A stretch of 54,086 nt of DNA from an uncultured Lentisphaeria bacterium (GTDB lineage Bacteria; Verrucomicrobiota; Lentisphaeria; Oligosphaerales; Oligosphaeraceae): the NCBI GenBank assembly GCA_934661755.1, contig CAKUJM010000018.1, positions 1-54,086 on the forward strand, in the 5' to 3' direction. Each line of letters opens with the position of its first letter. Position 1 is the stretch's first letter. The notes below the pieces were generated by a model. It made no database searches. It was not told the DNA's origin and saw only the letters and a program-made list of their open reading frames with translations. Below are positions 34,855 to 42,781 of this stretch, one piece after another. The translations under genes and the position numbers were made by a program.

Positions 34855-37065
34855 ATGCATTCGCTGAATCCCGGGCAACGTCTGGCGGTCGAGACCACCG
34901 AGGGCGCGGTCCGGGTGGCCGCCGGCGCCGGCACCGGCAAAACCCAGACGCTGACGGATCGCTATGTACACATCGTGCGCGATCTGGGAATATCCCCGAG
35001 GAACATCCTCTGCGCCACCTTCACCAACCGCGCCGCCAACGAGATGAAGTCGCGGGTGCGCGCAACCCTGGGCGACCTCGATCTGGGGATGATCTGCACC
35101 TTCCACGCCTTCTGCGTGCAATTGCTCAAGGCGGAAATGCATCGCATCAGCTGGCCGAAGAACTTCGTCATCCTTGACGTCGAGGACCAGCGGTCGATCC
35201 TCCAGCGGGCGTTCGCCGAGGAGAGGATATCGCTGCGCGACTACACCATCCAGCGGGCGATCGACGAGGTGCTCGAAGCGCGCAAATTCACCGCAACCGA
35301 CTATCTTGCCGACTTTTGCGGGGATGACGGGACGCCGTTGCTGGAGCGCGCCCGGCAGGCGGAAAGCCGATCGGACCGCATCTTCTACCGCTACCTCTAT
35401 GAGCAGCGCCTCTGCTATGGCCTGGACTTCAACGACCTGATCAATTTTGCGCTGTATTTTCTGCAGAATTTCCCCGAAGTGCGGGAAAAATGGCAGCAGC
35501 GCATGGAATACGTCCTGGTGGACGAATTCCAGGACGTCAGTTTGCGCCAGTACACCATCGCCAGGCTGCTGTCGGGGCTGCATCACAACCTCTTCATTGT
35601 CGGCGACCCCGACCAGACGATATACACCTGGCGCGGATCGCACCAGCGCCTCTTCCTGGATTTTCCGAAGGAGCATCCCGGCTGCGCCACCATCGTGCTC
35701 CGGGAGAACTACCGCTCCACGCCGCAGATCCTGCGGGCCGGCAATGCGCTGATCGCCAAGAACGCGGTACGCTTTCCCAAGGAGCTTGAGGCGCAGCGCG
35801 AAGACGGCCCCAAGCCGCTCTATCGCCATGCCGCCAATTCCCGCGAGGAGTCACAGTGGGTGGCGGCGACCATCCAAAAGCTGACCTCGCCGGAATTCGA
35901 AGACCGGCCATACCGCCTCTCGCAGATCGCGGTGCTGTACCGCGCGCATTACCTGAGCCGCAGTGTCGAGGAGGCGCTGATTCGCGCCAAAATCCCCTAC
36001 CGGCTCTATTCGGGAGTGGAATTCTATGAGCGCACCGAAATCAAGGACGCGCTCTGCTATATGCGGATGGTGACCGCCGGCGACAACCTGGCATTCCGCC
36101 GCACCATCGACAAGCCATCCCGACGCATCGGCAAAAAAAGGCTGGAACACCTGGAGGAGCTGGCGACTGCAAACCTGGAAACGCTCTTCAATGCCCTCCG
36201 GGGCAGCTACACCGACGCTTGCTGGCGCGGCACCCGCGTGGACCAGTACGTCGAGGCGATCCTGCGGGTGCGGGCGCTACGGGAATTGCGCACCCCGCCG
36301 CCGCTCTCGGAACAATTCCAGCGGTTGCTGGAGGCCAGCGGCTACGAGAAGGCGCTGCAGACCGAGGGAAACCAGAACCGCCTGGACAACCTCGCGGAAC
36401 TGAAGCGAAGCGTGGCCGAGTTCTCCAACGCCGACCCGGAGGCGACCATGGAGGACTTCCTGCAATCCGTGGCCCTGATGACCAATCTGGATCGCGACGA
36501 AGAACGGCGCGACACCGTCAAGCTCATGACCGTCCATACCGCCAAGGGACTGGAATTCCCCTGCGTATTCGTCGTCGGACTCAACGAGGGCGTCTTCCCC
36601 AGTCGAAAATGCGACACCCCGGAGGGCATGGACGAGGAACGACGGCTCGCATACGTCGCCTTCACCCGCGCCAAAGACCGGCTCTTCCTCTCGGATGCCG
36701 AAGGCGTCGACAATGATAATCTGGTCAAATATCCCTCGCGGTTCATATTCGATGCCGAGGAGGATAATCTCGACTACGAGAGGCCGCTGCCCGCCGAGCT
36801 GGTGGAGAAGAGCCGCAAATATATCGAGGCCGACAACCGCCGGCTCAAGGCGATCTCCGAGCTGCTTCCCCCGCAAGCCCGGGTGCTCCACCAGGTCTTC
36901 GGACCTGGGACTGTCCTGAGCGTCAATCTGCGGGACTGCTGCTACGAGATCAAGTTCGACCGACTGGATACCCCGCGGATGATCCGCTTCACCACCCCCC
37001 CTGGAAGAAGCCGCGGACCTGGGTCAGTGAAGCTGGTGATATTGCGCCAGGATGGGGAATCTTGA
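34855..37065 (+). CDS. UvrD/PcrA/Rep-family ATP-dependent DNA helicase
   Basis: A 736-aa superfamily 1A helicase unwinding DNA 3' to 5'. Motif I is AGAGTGKT (23-30), Ia CATFTNRAANEM, II VDEFQDV (222-228), III VGDPDQTIYTWRGS, IV LRENYRST, V MTVHTAKGLEFPCVFVVGL, and VI EERRLAYVAFTRAK. All motifs are intact. The short C-terminal Tudor-like region (VFGPGTVLSVNLRDCCYEIKFD) resembles that of PcrA and UvrD, which binds RNA polymerase. It follows secG by 29 nt. PcrA, UvrD and Rep cannot be told apart safely here. Confidence 0.93.
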   Translation: MHSLNPGQRLAVETTEGAVRVAAGAGTGKTQTLTDRYVHIVRDLGISPRNILCATFTNRAANEMKSRVRATLGDLDLGMICTFHAFCVQLLKAEMHRISWPKNFVILDVEDQRSILQRAFAEERISLRDYTIQRAIDEVLEARKFTATDYLADFCGDDGTPLLERARQAESRSDRIFYRYLYEQRLCYGLDFNDLINFALYFLQNFPEVREKWQQRMEYVLVDEFQDVSLRQYTIARLLSGLHHNLFIVGDPDQTIYTWRGSHQRLFLDFPKEHPGCATIVLRENYRSTPQILRAGNALIAKNAVRFPKELEAQREDGPKPLYRHAANSREESQWVAATIQKLTSPEFEDRPYRLSQIAVLYRAHYLSRSVEEALIRAKIPYRLYSGVEFYERTEIKDALCYMRMVTAGDNLAFRRTIDKPSRRIGKKRLEHLEELATANLETLFNALRGSYTDACWRGTRVDQYVEAILRVRALRELRTPPPLSEQFQRLLEASGYEKALQTEGNQNRLDNLAELKRSVAEFSNADPEATMEDFLQSVALMTNLDRDEERRDTVKLMTVHTAKGLEFPCVFVVGLNEGVFPSRKCDTPEGMDEERRLAYVAFTRAKDRLFLSDAEGVDNDNLVKYPSRFIFDAEEDNLDYERPLPAELVEKSRKYIEADNRRLKAISELLPPQARVLHQVFGPGTVLSVNLRDCCYEIKFDRLDTPRMIRFTTPPGRSRGPGSVKLVILRQDGES

Positions 37066-37249
37066 GGAAGCGTCCCGGAAACACGTGACCGGGAAACGAC
37101 GAAATCATGGCGCAGGAAAACCAGCTTCACGCCATTCAGGTATATATTATCTGACGGCCTGCCTCCAGGCATTTGCCTCAATCTGTCACCGTCGTTAATG
37201 TATTTGGCATCCACGTTGGAACCCCGTTTTTCAAGGGAGGAGGATGGCG
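37066..37249 (+). other. Leader of the accessory mosaic region
   Basis: A 184-bp gap. A weak promoter is possible (TTGCCT at 37173, 17-nt spacer, TAATGT). No terminator for the helicase gene was seen. Confidence 0.35.
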
Positions 37250-37741
37250 ATGAGGAATAGCAGACTTTTGATGGCGGGACTGCCCCGCCATTGGCCATGG
37301 CTTTTGCTGCTGGCGCTGGTGTTGATCGCGTCGGCATTGTCATTCATCGTGCTTCGCCCCCCGCGTCAAAAGCGGTGGACGAACGAGCCGATGCTTCTGC
37401 AGGTGTATTACTACCGGTATCCCCAGAACAGCCATCGTTCGGAACTGGTGGCCCTCACCAAATTAAGTCGTCTGACCACCGAGGCGGAGGCGAGGAAGCT
37501 GCTGGCGGGACATGGCTCGCCGCTATTTTATACGATTTCCGCCAACGACGAGACCATGCCCTTTGCCTATAACGTCATTGACATCAGCACCCCGGAGCGC
37601 CCCAACCACTACCGGGTCAACATCGTGGACAACCTGGTCAAGCGCACGATTGCGGATGTCGAATACAGGAACGAGCCATTTCTGGTCATCGCCCGGGGGC
37701 GGGACTGGTATCTGGCCATCACCCGCCGCCTGGAGGACTGA
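37250..37741 (+). CDS. Membrane-anchored protein of unknown function, family A copy 1
   Basis: I do not recognise this family. The 163-aa protein has one N-terminal membrane anchor (about 10-33, WPWLLLLALVLIASALSFIVL) and an outside domain of about 125 aa. Recurrent marks among the three copies here are the early QVYYYRYP segment and the closing R-D/R-WYLAIT. GGAGG lies 6 nt before ATG 37250; an ATG at 37244 is a near alternative. Its last 62 codons belong to a 1,198-bp block repeated downstream. Family B starts 3 nt after the stop. Confidence 0.75.
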   Translation: MRNSRLLMAGLPRHWPWLLLLALVLIASALSFIVLRPPRQKRWTNEPMLLQVYYYRYPQNSHRSELVALTKLSRLTTEAEARKLLAGHGSPLFYTISANDETMPFAYNVIDISTPERPNHYRVNIVDNLVKRTIADVEYRNEPFLVIARGRDWYLAITRRLED

Positions 37742-38754
37742 CCCATGAAGAGTGTCGCCAATCGATTCGCGTCAATTGCGGCGGGACTGGCGCTTTTCGG
37801 CATGGTCGCCATGCTTCAGGCCTCCCCGGAACCGTCGCCCGTCCTGGGGAAGCTGCTGCAGTCGTTTGAGGACTCGGCGGGGACCTCATACACCTGCATG
37901 GTGAACGACAGCCAACTGCTGGAGGAAACCGGCGCGGCCTCCGGCAAGTACTATCATCTGGCGCTTGGCGACGGCACGTCCTGCCGCCGGATCGATCTCT
38001 TCGACGCCTCGGGGAAGTTGCTGCTGCGCTTTCTCCAGAACCGCGAGGGATCGTATGCCTTTGCCTCGGGGAAATGGGGGAAGATCGCCGAAATCCTGCC
38101 GCTGCATCATTTCGATCTGATGTACGAGCCCTTCGATGACTTCGAAATCGAGCTGTCCGCCTTCTCCATGCGGACAATACTATATGACGGCATGAACTGC
38201 ACGGAAATCACCATGTCCACCAGACCGGATCTGCAGAAGATACGCTTTGGCGGCTCCCGTGAAATCGCCATTCCATGGGGCGAGGGCATCGACAATATCA
38301 ATTCCAGATTCTATGCCACGCGCCCGATGAGGCGCGTCTTCGTCATCAGCCCGGACAACCTGCTGCTTTCGCGCTCGCATTACAATCTGAAGAACCAGCT
38401 GATTTGCCAATGGCGCCTGGAGAAGGTGGACTCCGCGCCAGATCTGTCCGTGGAGGATTTCAAGCCGACCGGCAAAATCGTCGGCGACTACCTCCTGCTC
38501 AATTCCCAATTCATGAGGCAGTACTACAGCGACCTGTACAAGAGCCGACTGCCGCAGAATTTCAAGACCGACACCACCTACTATGCGCCTTCGCGGCTGG
38601 AGCGCTTTGCCGACTGGCTTTTCTCCTCCCATGCGTCATTGGCAATCGTCTACACCCTGCGCATTGCCGGCGTCCTCTGCCTGGCCGTGGTCGGCGTGGC
38701 CTGCTGGCGGCGACGTCGGCAAGGAGGTGGCAAATAGCCGCGGCGGCCAGCTCA
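37557..38754 (+). repeat. 1,198-bp direct repeat, copy 1
   Basis: Everywhere I compared it, this block is identical to 39642-40839 (offset 2,085 bp). It starts inside family A and ends 17 nt after the family B stop. Flanks differ sharply on both sides. Confidence 0.92.
37745..38737 (+). CDS. Secreted protein with C-terminal membrane/Arg tail, family B copy 1
   Basis: A 330-aa protein with a signal peptide (about 1-27, MVAMLQA). The beta-rich middle runs 30-260 (KYYHLALGDGTSCRRIDLF, MRRVFVISPDNLLLSRSHYN, QWRLEKVDSAPDLSVEDFKP), with a pattern resembling LolA/RseB-like lipoprotein carriers, though this is only a fold guess. The end has one hydrophobic helix (SLAIVYTLRIAGVLCLAVVGVA) followed by WRRRRQGGGK. 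This is the layout of CTERM sorting signals, but no PEP or LPXTG-type motif precedes it. It is 3 nt after family A. Confidence 0.75.
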   Translation: MKSVANRFASIAAGLALFGMVAMLQASPEPSPVLGKLLQSFEDSAGTSYTCMVNDSQLLEETGAASGKYYHLALGDGTSCRRIDLFDASGKLLLRFLQNREGSYAFASGKWGKIAEILPLHHFDLMYEPFDDFEIELSAFSMRTILYDGMNCTEITMSTRPDLQKIRFGGSREIAIPWGEGIDNINSRFYATRPMRRVFVISPDNLLLSRSHYNLKNQLICQWRLEKVDSAPDLSVEDFKPTGKIVGDYLLLNSQFMRQYYSDLYKSRLPQNFKTDTTYYAPSRLERFADWLFSSHASLAIVYTLRIAGVLCLAVVGVACWRRRRQGGGK

Positions 38755-38846
38755 CCATTCACGCAACAAGTGGGTTGCTTCTTCCAGCGTATATTTCTCT
38801 ACTTCTCACCCGATGCGTAGCAATCCCCCGAACATGGAGAGAGAAA

Positions 38847-39260
38847 ATGTCAGCCTTTCATAATTCCGCCGTTGCAATCTTAATACTGCTGTCATTCACG
38901 GGAAATCTGTTTGCTGAGGTATACCATACATTCAACAGCAATAGGCTTCGGGTCATTTGCGGGGAGTCTGGCAAATCAGGGACCGTAAACCTTCTTCAAA
39001 CCGTGGATGTCAATGAACCATTTGCTGTTGCTCTGGGATGGCAAATTTCTTTTGATGGGAATACAAGACAATACTATCACCAGGAACCTGTTACGGCAGG
39101 CGCATTAGACTACCCGCCACATACGGGAAATGGCGGGGGCTATAACGAGGCGGGCTTTCAGCTCATTGTCGAACGCTATTCTAATAACTCAGGAGGATAT
39201 ACGTATTTCCAGCATGTAAAAAAGATATATCCAAATACGCCGTGCGTTGATGATGAATGA
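38847..39260 (+). CDS. Secreted protein of unknown function, AT-richer insert
   Basis: A 137-aa protein with a clear signal peptide (about 1-23, AVAILILLSFTGNLFA) and a small beta-rich mature part (FNSNRLRVICGESG, FAVALGWQISFDG, GFQLIVERYSNNSGGYTYFQ). GGAG lies 10 nt before ATG 38847. I do not recognise the domain. The gene and the stretch 38755-39641 are visibly AT-richer than the rest of the window. With its position between the two copies of the direct repeat, this suggests a separately acquired segment. Confidence 0.6.
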   Translation: MSAFHNSAVAILILLSFTGNLFAEVYHTFNSNRLRVICGESGKSGTVNLLQTVDVNEPFAVALGWQISFDGNTRQYYHQEPVTAGALDYPPHTGNGGGYNEAGFQLIVERYSNNSGGYTYFQHVKKIYPNTPCVDDE

Positions 39261-39352
39261 ATTTCATGACTGTCAGGTAAATGCCTCAACGACTGTTCCT
39301 TTACTATGAGCTTCTATGGAATTAGACAACCAACAGCGGGGAGGTGCAAACA

Positions 39353-39826
39353 ATGAAATTCAAGCATAAAAGATGCGTGGCGTATCTGCTCGCTTTTTTT
39401 CTCAGCCTCCTCTTGTTTTTTCTGTATGTGTGTCGGTGTCATCCGTTACGAAAAAAACGCGTTGGCAATACACCAAGGCTTCTGCGCGTATACTATCATC
39501 AATATCCGGGAGAAAGGCGAAGCACTGAACTGGTTGATTTTATCAGTATCGATAAACTGACAAGCTCTGCAGATGCCCAGGCAATGATCGATCGCGGCGG
39601 GATGCCGTTGTTCTATACCATTGGGACGGGAGATTATGATTTGCCCTTTGCCTATAACGTCATTGACATCAGCACCCCGGAGCGCCCCAACCACTACCGG
39701 GTCAACATCGTGGACAACCTGGTCAAGCGCACGATTGCGGATGTCGAATACAGGAACGAGCCATTTCTGGTCATCGCCCGGGGGCGGGACTGGTATCTGG
39801 CCATCACCCGCCGCCTGGAGGACTGA
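39353..39826 (+). CDS. Membrane-anchored protein, family A copy 2 (mosaic)
   Basis: A 157-aa protein. The first 96 codons are AT-rich and diverged from copy 1, but keep the plan: membrane anchor (CVAYLLAFFLSLLLFFLYVC), then LLRVYYHQYP, DKLTSSADAQAMIDRGGMPLFYTI. From residue 97 on it is identical to copy 1 at DNA level. GGGGAGG lies 8 nt before ATG 39353; an in-frame GTG at 39344 is less likely. The abrupt switch indicates recombination within the gene. Confidence 0.78.
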   Translation: MKFKHKRCVAYLLAFFLSLLLFFLYVCRCHPLRKKRVGNTPRLLRVYYHQYPGERRSTELVDFISIDKLTSSADAQAMIDRGGMPLFYTIGTGDYDLPFAYNVIDISTPERPNHYRVNIVDNLVKRTIADVEYRNEPFLVIARGRDWYLAITRRLED

Positions 39827-40839
39827 CCCATGAAGAGTGTCGCCAATCGATTCGCGTCAATTGCGGCGGGACTGGCGCTTTTCGGCATGGTCGCCATGCT
39901 TCAGGCCTCCCCGGAACCGTCGCCCGTCCTGGGGAAGCTGCTGCAGTCGTTTGAGGACTCGGCGGGGACCTCATACACCTGCATGGTGAACGACAGCCAA
40001 CTGCTGGAGGAAACCGGCGCGGCCTCCGGCAAGTACTATCATCTGGCGCTTGGCGACGGCACGTCCTGCCGCCGGATCGATCTCTTCGACGCCTCGGGGA
40101 AGTTGCTGCTGCGCTTTCTCCAGAACCGCGAGGGATCGTATGCCTTTGCCTCGGGGAAATGGGGGAAGATCGCCGAAATCCTGCCGCTGCATCATTTCGA
40201 TCTGATGTACGAGCCCTTCGATGACTTCGAAATCGAGCTGTCCGCCTTCTCCATGCGGACAATACTATATGACGGCATGAACTGCACGGAAATCACCATG
40301 TCCACCAGACCGGATCTGCAGAAGATACGCTTTGGCGGCTCCCGTGAAATCGCCATTCCATGGGGCGAGGGCATCGACAATATCAATTCCAGATTCTATG
40401 CCACGCGCCCGATGAGGCGCGTCTTCGTCATCAGCCCGGACAACCTGCTGCTTTCGCGCTCGCATTACAATCTGAAGAACCAGCTGATTTGCCAATGGCG
40501 CCTGGAGAAGGTGGACTCCGCGCCAGATCTGTCCGTGGAGGATTTCAAGCCGACCGGCAAAATCGTCGGCGACTACCTCCTGCTCAATTCCCAATTCATG
40601 AGGCAGTACTACAGCGACCTGTACAAGAGCCGACTGCCGCAGAATTTCAAGACCGACACCACCTACTATGCGCCTTCGCGGCTGGAGCGCTTTGCCGACT
40701 GGCTTTTCTCCTCCCATGCGTCATTGGCAATCGTCTACACCCTGCGCATTGCCGGCGTCCTCTGCCTGGCCGTGGTCGGCGTGGCCTGCTGGCGGCGACG
40801 TCGGCAAGGAGGTGGCAAATAGCCGCGGCGGCCAGCTCA
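39642..40839 (+). repeat. 1,198-bp direct repeat, copy 2
   Basis: The partner of 37557-38754. Its final base is the A of the ATG that starts the downstream hydrolase gene; in copy 1 the next bases are CC and no such start exists. Confidence 0.92.
39830..40822 (+). CDS. Secreted protein with C-terminal membrane/Arg tail, family B copy 2
   Basis: Identical in protein sequence to the 37745-38737 product (330 aa, signal peptide, beta-rich middle, membrane helix and WRRRR tail). Two identical copies 2.1 kb apart imply very recent duplication or continuing gene conversion. An assembly artefact is a possible alternative, but unlike flanks on both sides argue against a simple collapse. Confidence 0.75.
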   Translation: MKSVANRFASIAAGLALFGMVAMLQASPEPSPVLGKLLQSFEDSAGTSYTCMVNDSQLLEETGAASGKYYHLALGDGTSCRRIDLFDASGKLLLRFLQNREGSYAFASGKWGKIAEILPLHHFDLMYEPFDDFEIELSAFSMRTILYDGMNCTEITMSTRPDLQKIRFGGSREIAIPWGEGIDNINSRFYATRPMRRVFVISPDNLLLSRSHYNLKNQLICQWRLEKVDSAPDLSVEDFKPTGKIVGDYLLLNSQFMRQYYSDLYKSRLPQNFKTDTTYYAPSRLERFADWLFSSHASLAIVYTLRIAGVLCLAVVGVACWRRRRQGGGK

Positions 40840-42041
40840 TGAAAAAGATTGTCATTGCCTCACTTCCCATCGTATCAATTGCAGCATGGCTGGCATGGTG
40901 GCTGGCATTCCGCCCGGTCGCGGTGGTCTACCCGACGCTTGACGCAAGCGCGCGTCCGGGGCAGCGGCTTCTGGAGGGATCGTTTTGGCTGAAAATCGGC
41001 AAGCCATTGAATTCCAAAACGCTGGTGCGCTATATCGTTCCATTGGATTCGTCCACGGGCCGCCCTTTGGATGGCGCCGGCCGCATCGTCTTCTATGCGC
41101 CATACAATGGCGATGCGCCACGGCTGGCCAAGGCGCTGCCGCAATGGCTTCGGCGTTTTGCCGACGAGGGCGGCTGCACGGTGTTCTCACTGACCATCCA
41201 GACCGACAAGAAGCCGGATCACCTGGCGGACCGCAAATCCTACTACGTCTACCCGGAGGCCGGGTGGATGGAGCTGGTCTTTGGCATTGAACGCCATCTG
41301 CGAAGCCAATTCGGCCTTGCGGATCAAAGGCTGCTGGTGGTCGGGGAATCCAGCGGCGGCAGCATGGCGCAGATGATGGCATTGCGCTATCCGGAACATA
41401 TCGAAAGCGCCGCCTGGCATGGCGGATCGCGCTATGACCGATTGCAGACGCCAGTGCCAATACGGATGCTGGCAATCAACTCCTGGGCGGATTATGCCAT
41501 GCCGCCAACCGCAGAAATGGCAGGAGAACTGCGCAAGGCCGGACAGAAGATCGATTTCCTGACCCTGCCGCCGATATTCCACCATGACGGCAGCCAGGAG
41601 AACCATGCGCCAGCCCAGCTGTCGTATGACTTGATCTACGAATTCACGCTCAATCCCGAAGCCTATGAAAAACATGCCCGGCGCCTGCCAATGGTGGATT
41701 TCGCCGACAACGAATACTATGACTATCCACTCACTGCCGCTGAAAAGGCGCGCCCAATCCTGCTACTGTGGAATTGCAAGCCCGGCAGGGATGCCGACCT
41801 CCAACTGCAAAACCTCGTCGGCGCATTGGCCAAATACGGCTTTGCGCCATCATTCCAGCGCGTGGACTACATGTCCGACGAGGAGGTGGCGGAAAATGTG
41901 AAAAACTGGCGCACCAGCCATGCCGCAAACGCAATCATACTGGCACCAGCGGGGTTGCCGCTGCCAAATGAGGTCACCGCCATCCGCTTTGAGCCAGACG
42001 CCGCCTGGCTGGAGATTGTCCAGGCACTGCCTGGCGACTGA
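40839..42041 (+). CDS. Alpha/beta-hydrolase fold protein, membrane-anchored
   Basis: A 400-aa protein with an N-terminal anchor or uncleaved signal (about 3-24, IVIASLPIVSIAAWLAWWLAF). An alpha/beta-hydrolase domain has its nucleophile elbow at GESSGGS (Ser171). The strand GRIVFYAPYNGD and the segment RMLAINSWADYAMPP lie where such folds place the oxyanion and acid regions. FHHDGSQENH offers a catalytic His. A second part (280-400) is less clear. The substrate is unknown; an envelope ester or sugar acyl group is a guess. No near Shine-Dalgarno is seen, and coupling to family B (16-nt gap) is possible. Confidence 0.7.
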   Translation: MKKIVIASLPIVSIAAWLAWWLAFRPVAVVYPTLDASARPGQRLLEGSFWLKIGKPLNSKTLVRYIVPLDSSTGRPLDGAGRIVFYAPYNGDAPRLAKALPQWLRRFADEGGCTVFSLTIQTDKKPDHLADRKSYYVYPEAGWMELVFGIERHLRSQFGLADQRLLVVGESSGGSMAQMMALRYPEHIESAAWHGGSRYDRLQTPVPIRMLAINSWADYAMPPTAEMAGELRKAGQKIDFLTLPPIFHHDGSQENHAPAQLSYDLIYEFTLNPEAYEKHARRLPMVDFADNEYYDYPLTAAEKARPILLLWNCKPGRDADLQLQNLVGALAKYGFAPSFQRVDYMSDEEVAENVKNWRTSHAANAIILAPAGLPLPNEVTAIRFEPDAAWLEIVQALPGD

Positions 42042-42077
42042 CAGGGCGCACAACCAGAACCACAGGCAGAGGCGACA

Positions 42078-42587
42078 ATGAAAAAGAGGGTTTCCGCCAG
42101 AAGGGTGTCGTGGATATTGGCCGCGTTTTTGGCCGTGGCTGCCGCATGTGTGCCATTGTGCATATATTCCGGAAACAACCGCATGTCATTCAGGCGGTTG
42201 AAAAAGCCATGCCTGCTGATGGTGTGCTATCATCAAGTCGGGAACCACCCTGCCCCAAGCGGGGAGATCGACCTGCCGCCGCTGGACGAGATACAGGATG
42301 ATGATGATTTGGATTCCGGGCTCTCCAGGCATGCCAGGCTTCCAACGGTGCATGGAATCAACCCTGAAACGGAATCTGGCGATGATGGGCAACTTGTAAT
42401 GTACTATGCGGTCAGGATGAAAAACAACCGCTGCAGGATTGGCATCGCGCAAGATGGCGTCAAATCTTCCCTCATGGATGTCCATTATGACATGGGGGAA
42501 TACCTGACTGTTGCCGGAGGCGGGGATCGGTATCTGGCGATTACCAGCGCGCTATTGACAACTGACTCTGGAGGAAGCGGAATATGA
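42078..42587 (+). CDS. Membrane-anchored protein, family A copy 3 (diverged)
   Basis: A 169-aa protein with an N-terminal anchor (SWILAAFLAVAAACVPLCIYS). It retains the family A frame: LLMVCYHQVG aligns with QVYYYRYP and RVYYHQYP, and DVHYDMGEYLTVAGGGDRYLAIT aligns with DVEYRNEPFLVIARGRDWYLAIT. An acidic insert (DEIQDDDDLDSG) is specific to this copy. GAGG lies near ATG 42078. Its stop overlaps the start of the short family B remnant (ATGA). Homology to copies 1 and 2 is my own alignment by eye. Confidence 0.65.
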   Translation: MKKRVSARRVSWILAAFLAVAAACVPLCIYSGNNRMSFRRLKKPCLLMVCYHQVGNHPAPSGEIDLPPLDEIQDDDDLDSGLSRHARLPTVHGINPETESGDDGQLVMYYAVRMKNNRCRIGIAQDGVKSSLMDVHYDMGEYLTVAGGGDRYLAITSALLTTDSGGSGI

Positions 42588-42781
42588 AGCAAAAGGCATG
42601 GGCGATCCGCGGAGCTGGATATGGGCTGCTGGCGGCGTTGATGCTGGCGGCGGGGGAGACGGCATCGGCAATTGGGCGCAATGCCGGCGTCCTCTGCCTG
42701 GCCGTGGTCGGCGTAGCCCGCTGGCGGCGCAGGCGGAAGCGTCCACAGTCCGGTCTGCGCAAGATGGAGCATCACGCATGA
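42584..42781 (+). CDS. Internally deleted family B copy 3 (signal peptide plus Arg tail)
   Basis: Only 65 aa. An N-terminal signal peptide (MKQKAWAIRGAGYGLLAAL to ETASA) is followed at once by the family B tail (AGVLCLAVVGVARWRRRRK). The whole middle domain of about 270 aa is missing. A 33-nt stretch (42682-42714) is identical to 38665-38697 of copy 1. It may be a pseudogene or a small membrane protein. Start and stop overlap the neighbours (ATGA at both ends), so the frame is still tightly embedded in the operon. Confidence 0.6.
   Translation: MKQKAWAIRGAGYGLLAALMLAAGETASAIGRNAGVLCLAVVGVARWRRRRKRPQSGLRKMEHHA

Noticed and set aside
37557..40839. Insertion sequence or transposon explanation for the direct repeat
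   Set aside because: No transposase, terminal inverted repeats or target-site duplication is visible; the repeat ends inside and beside ordinary genes.
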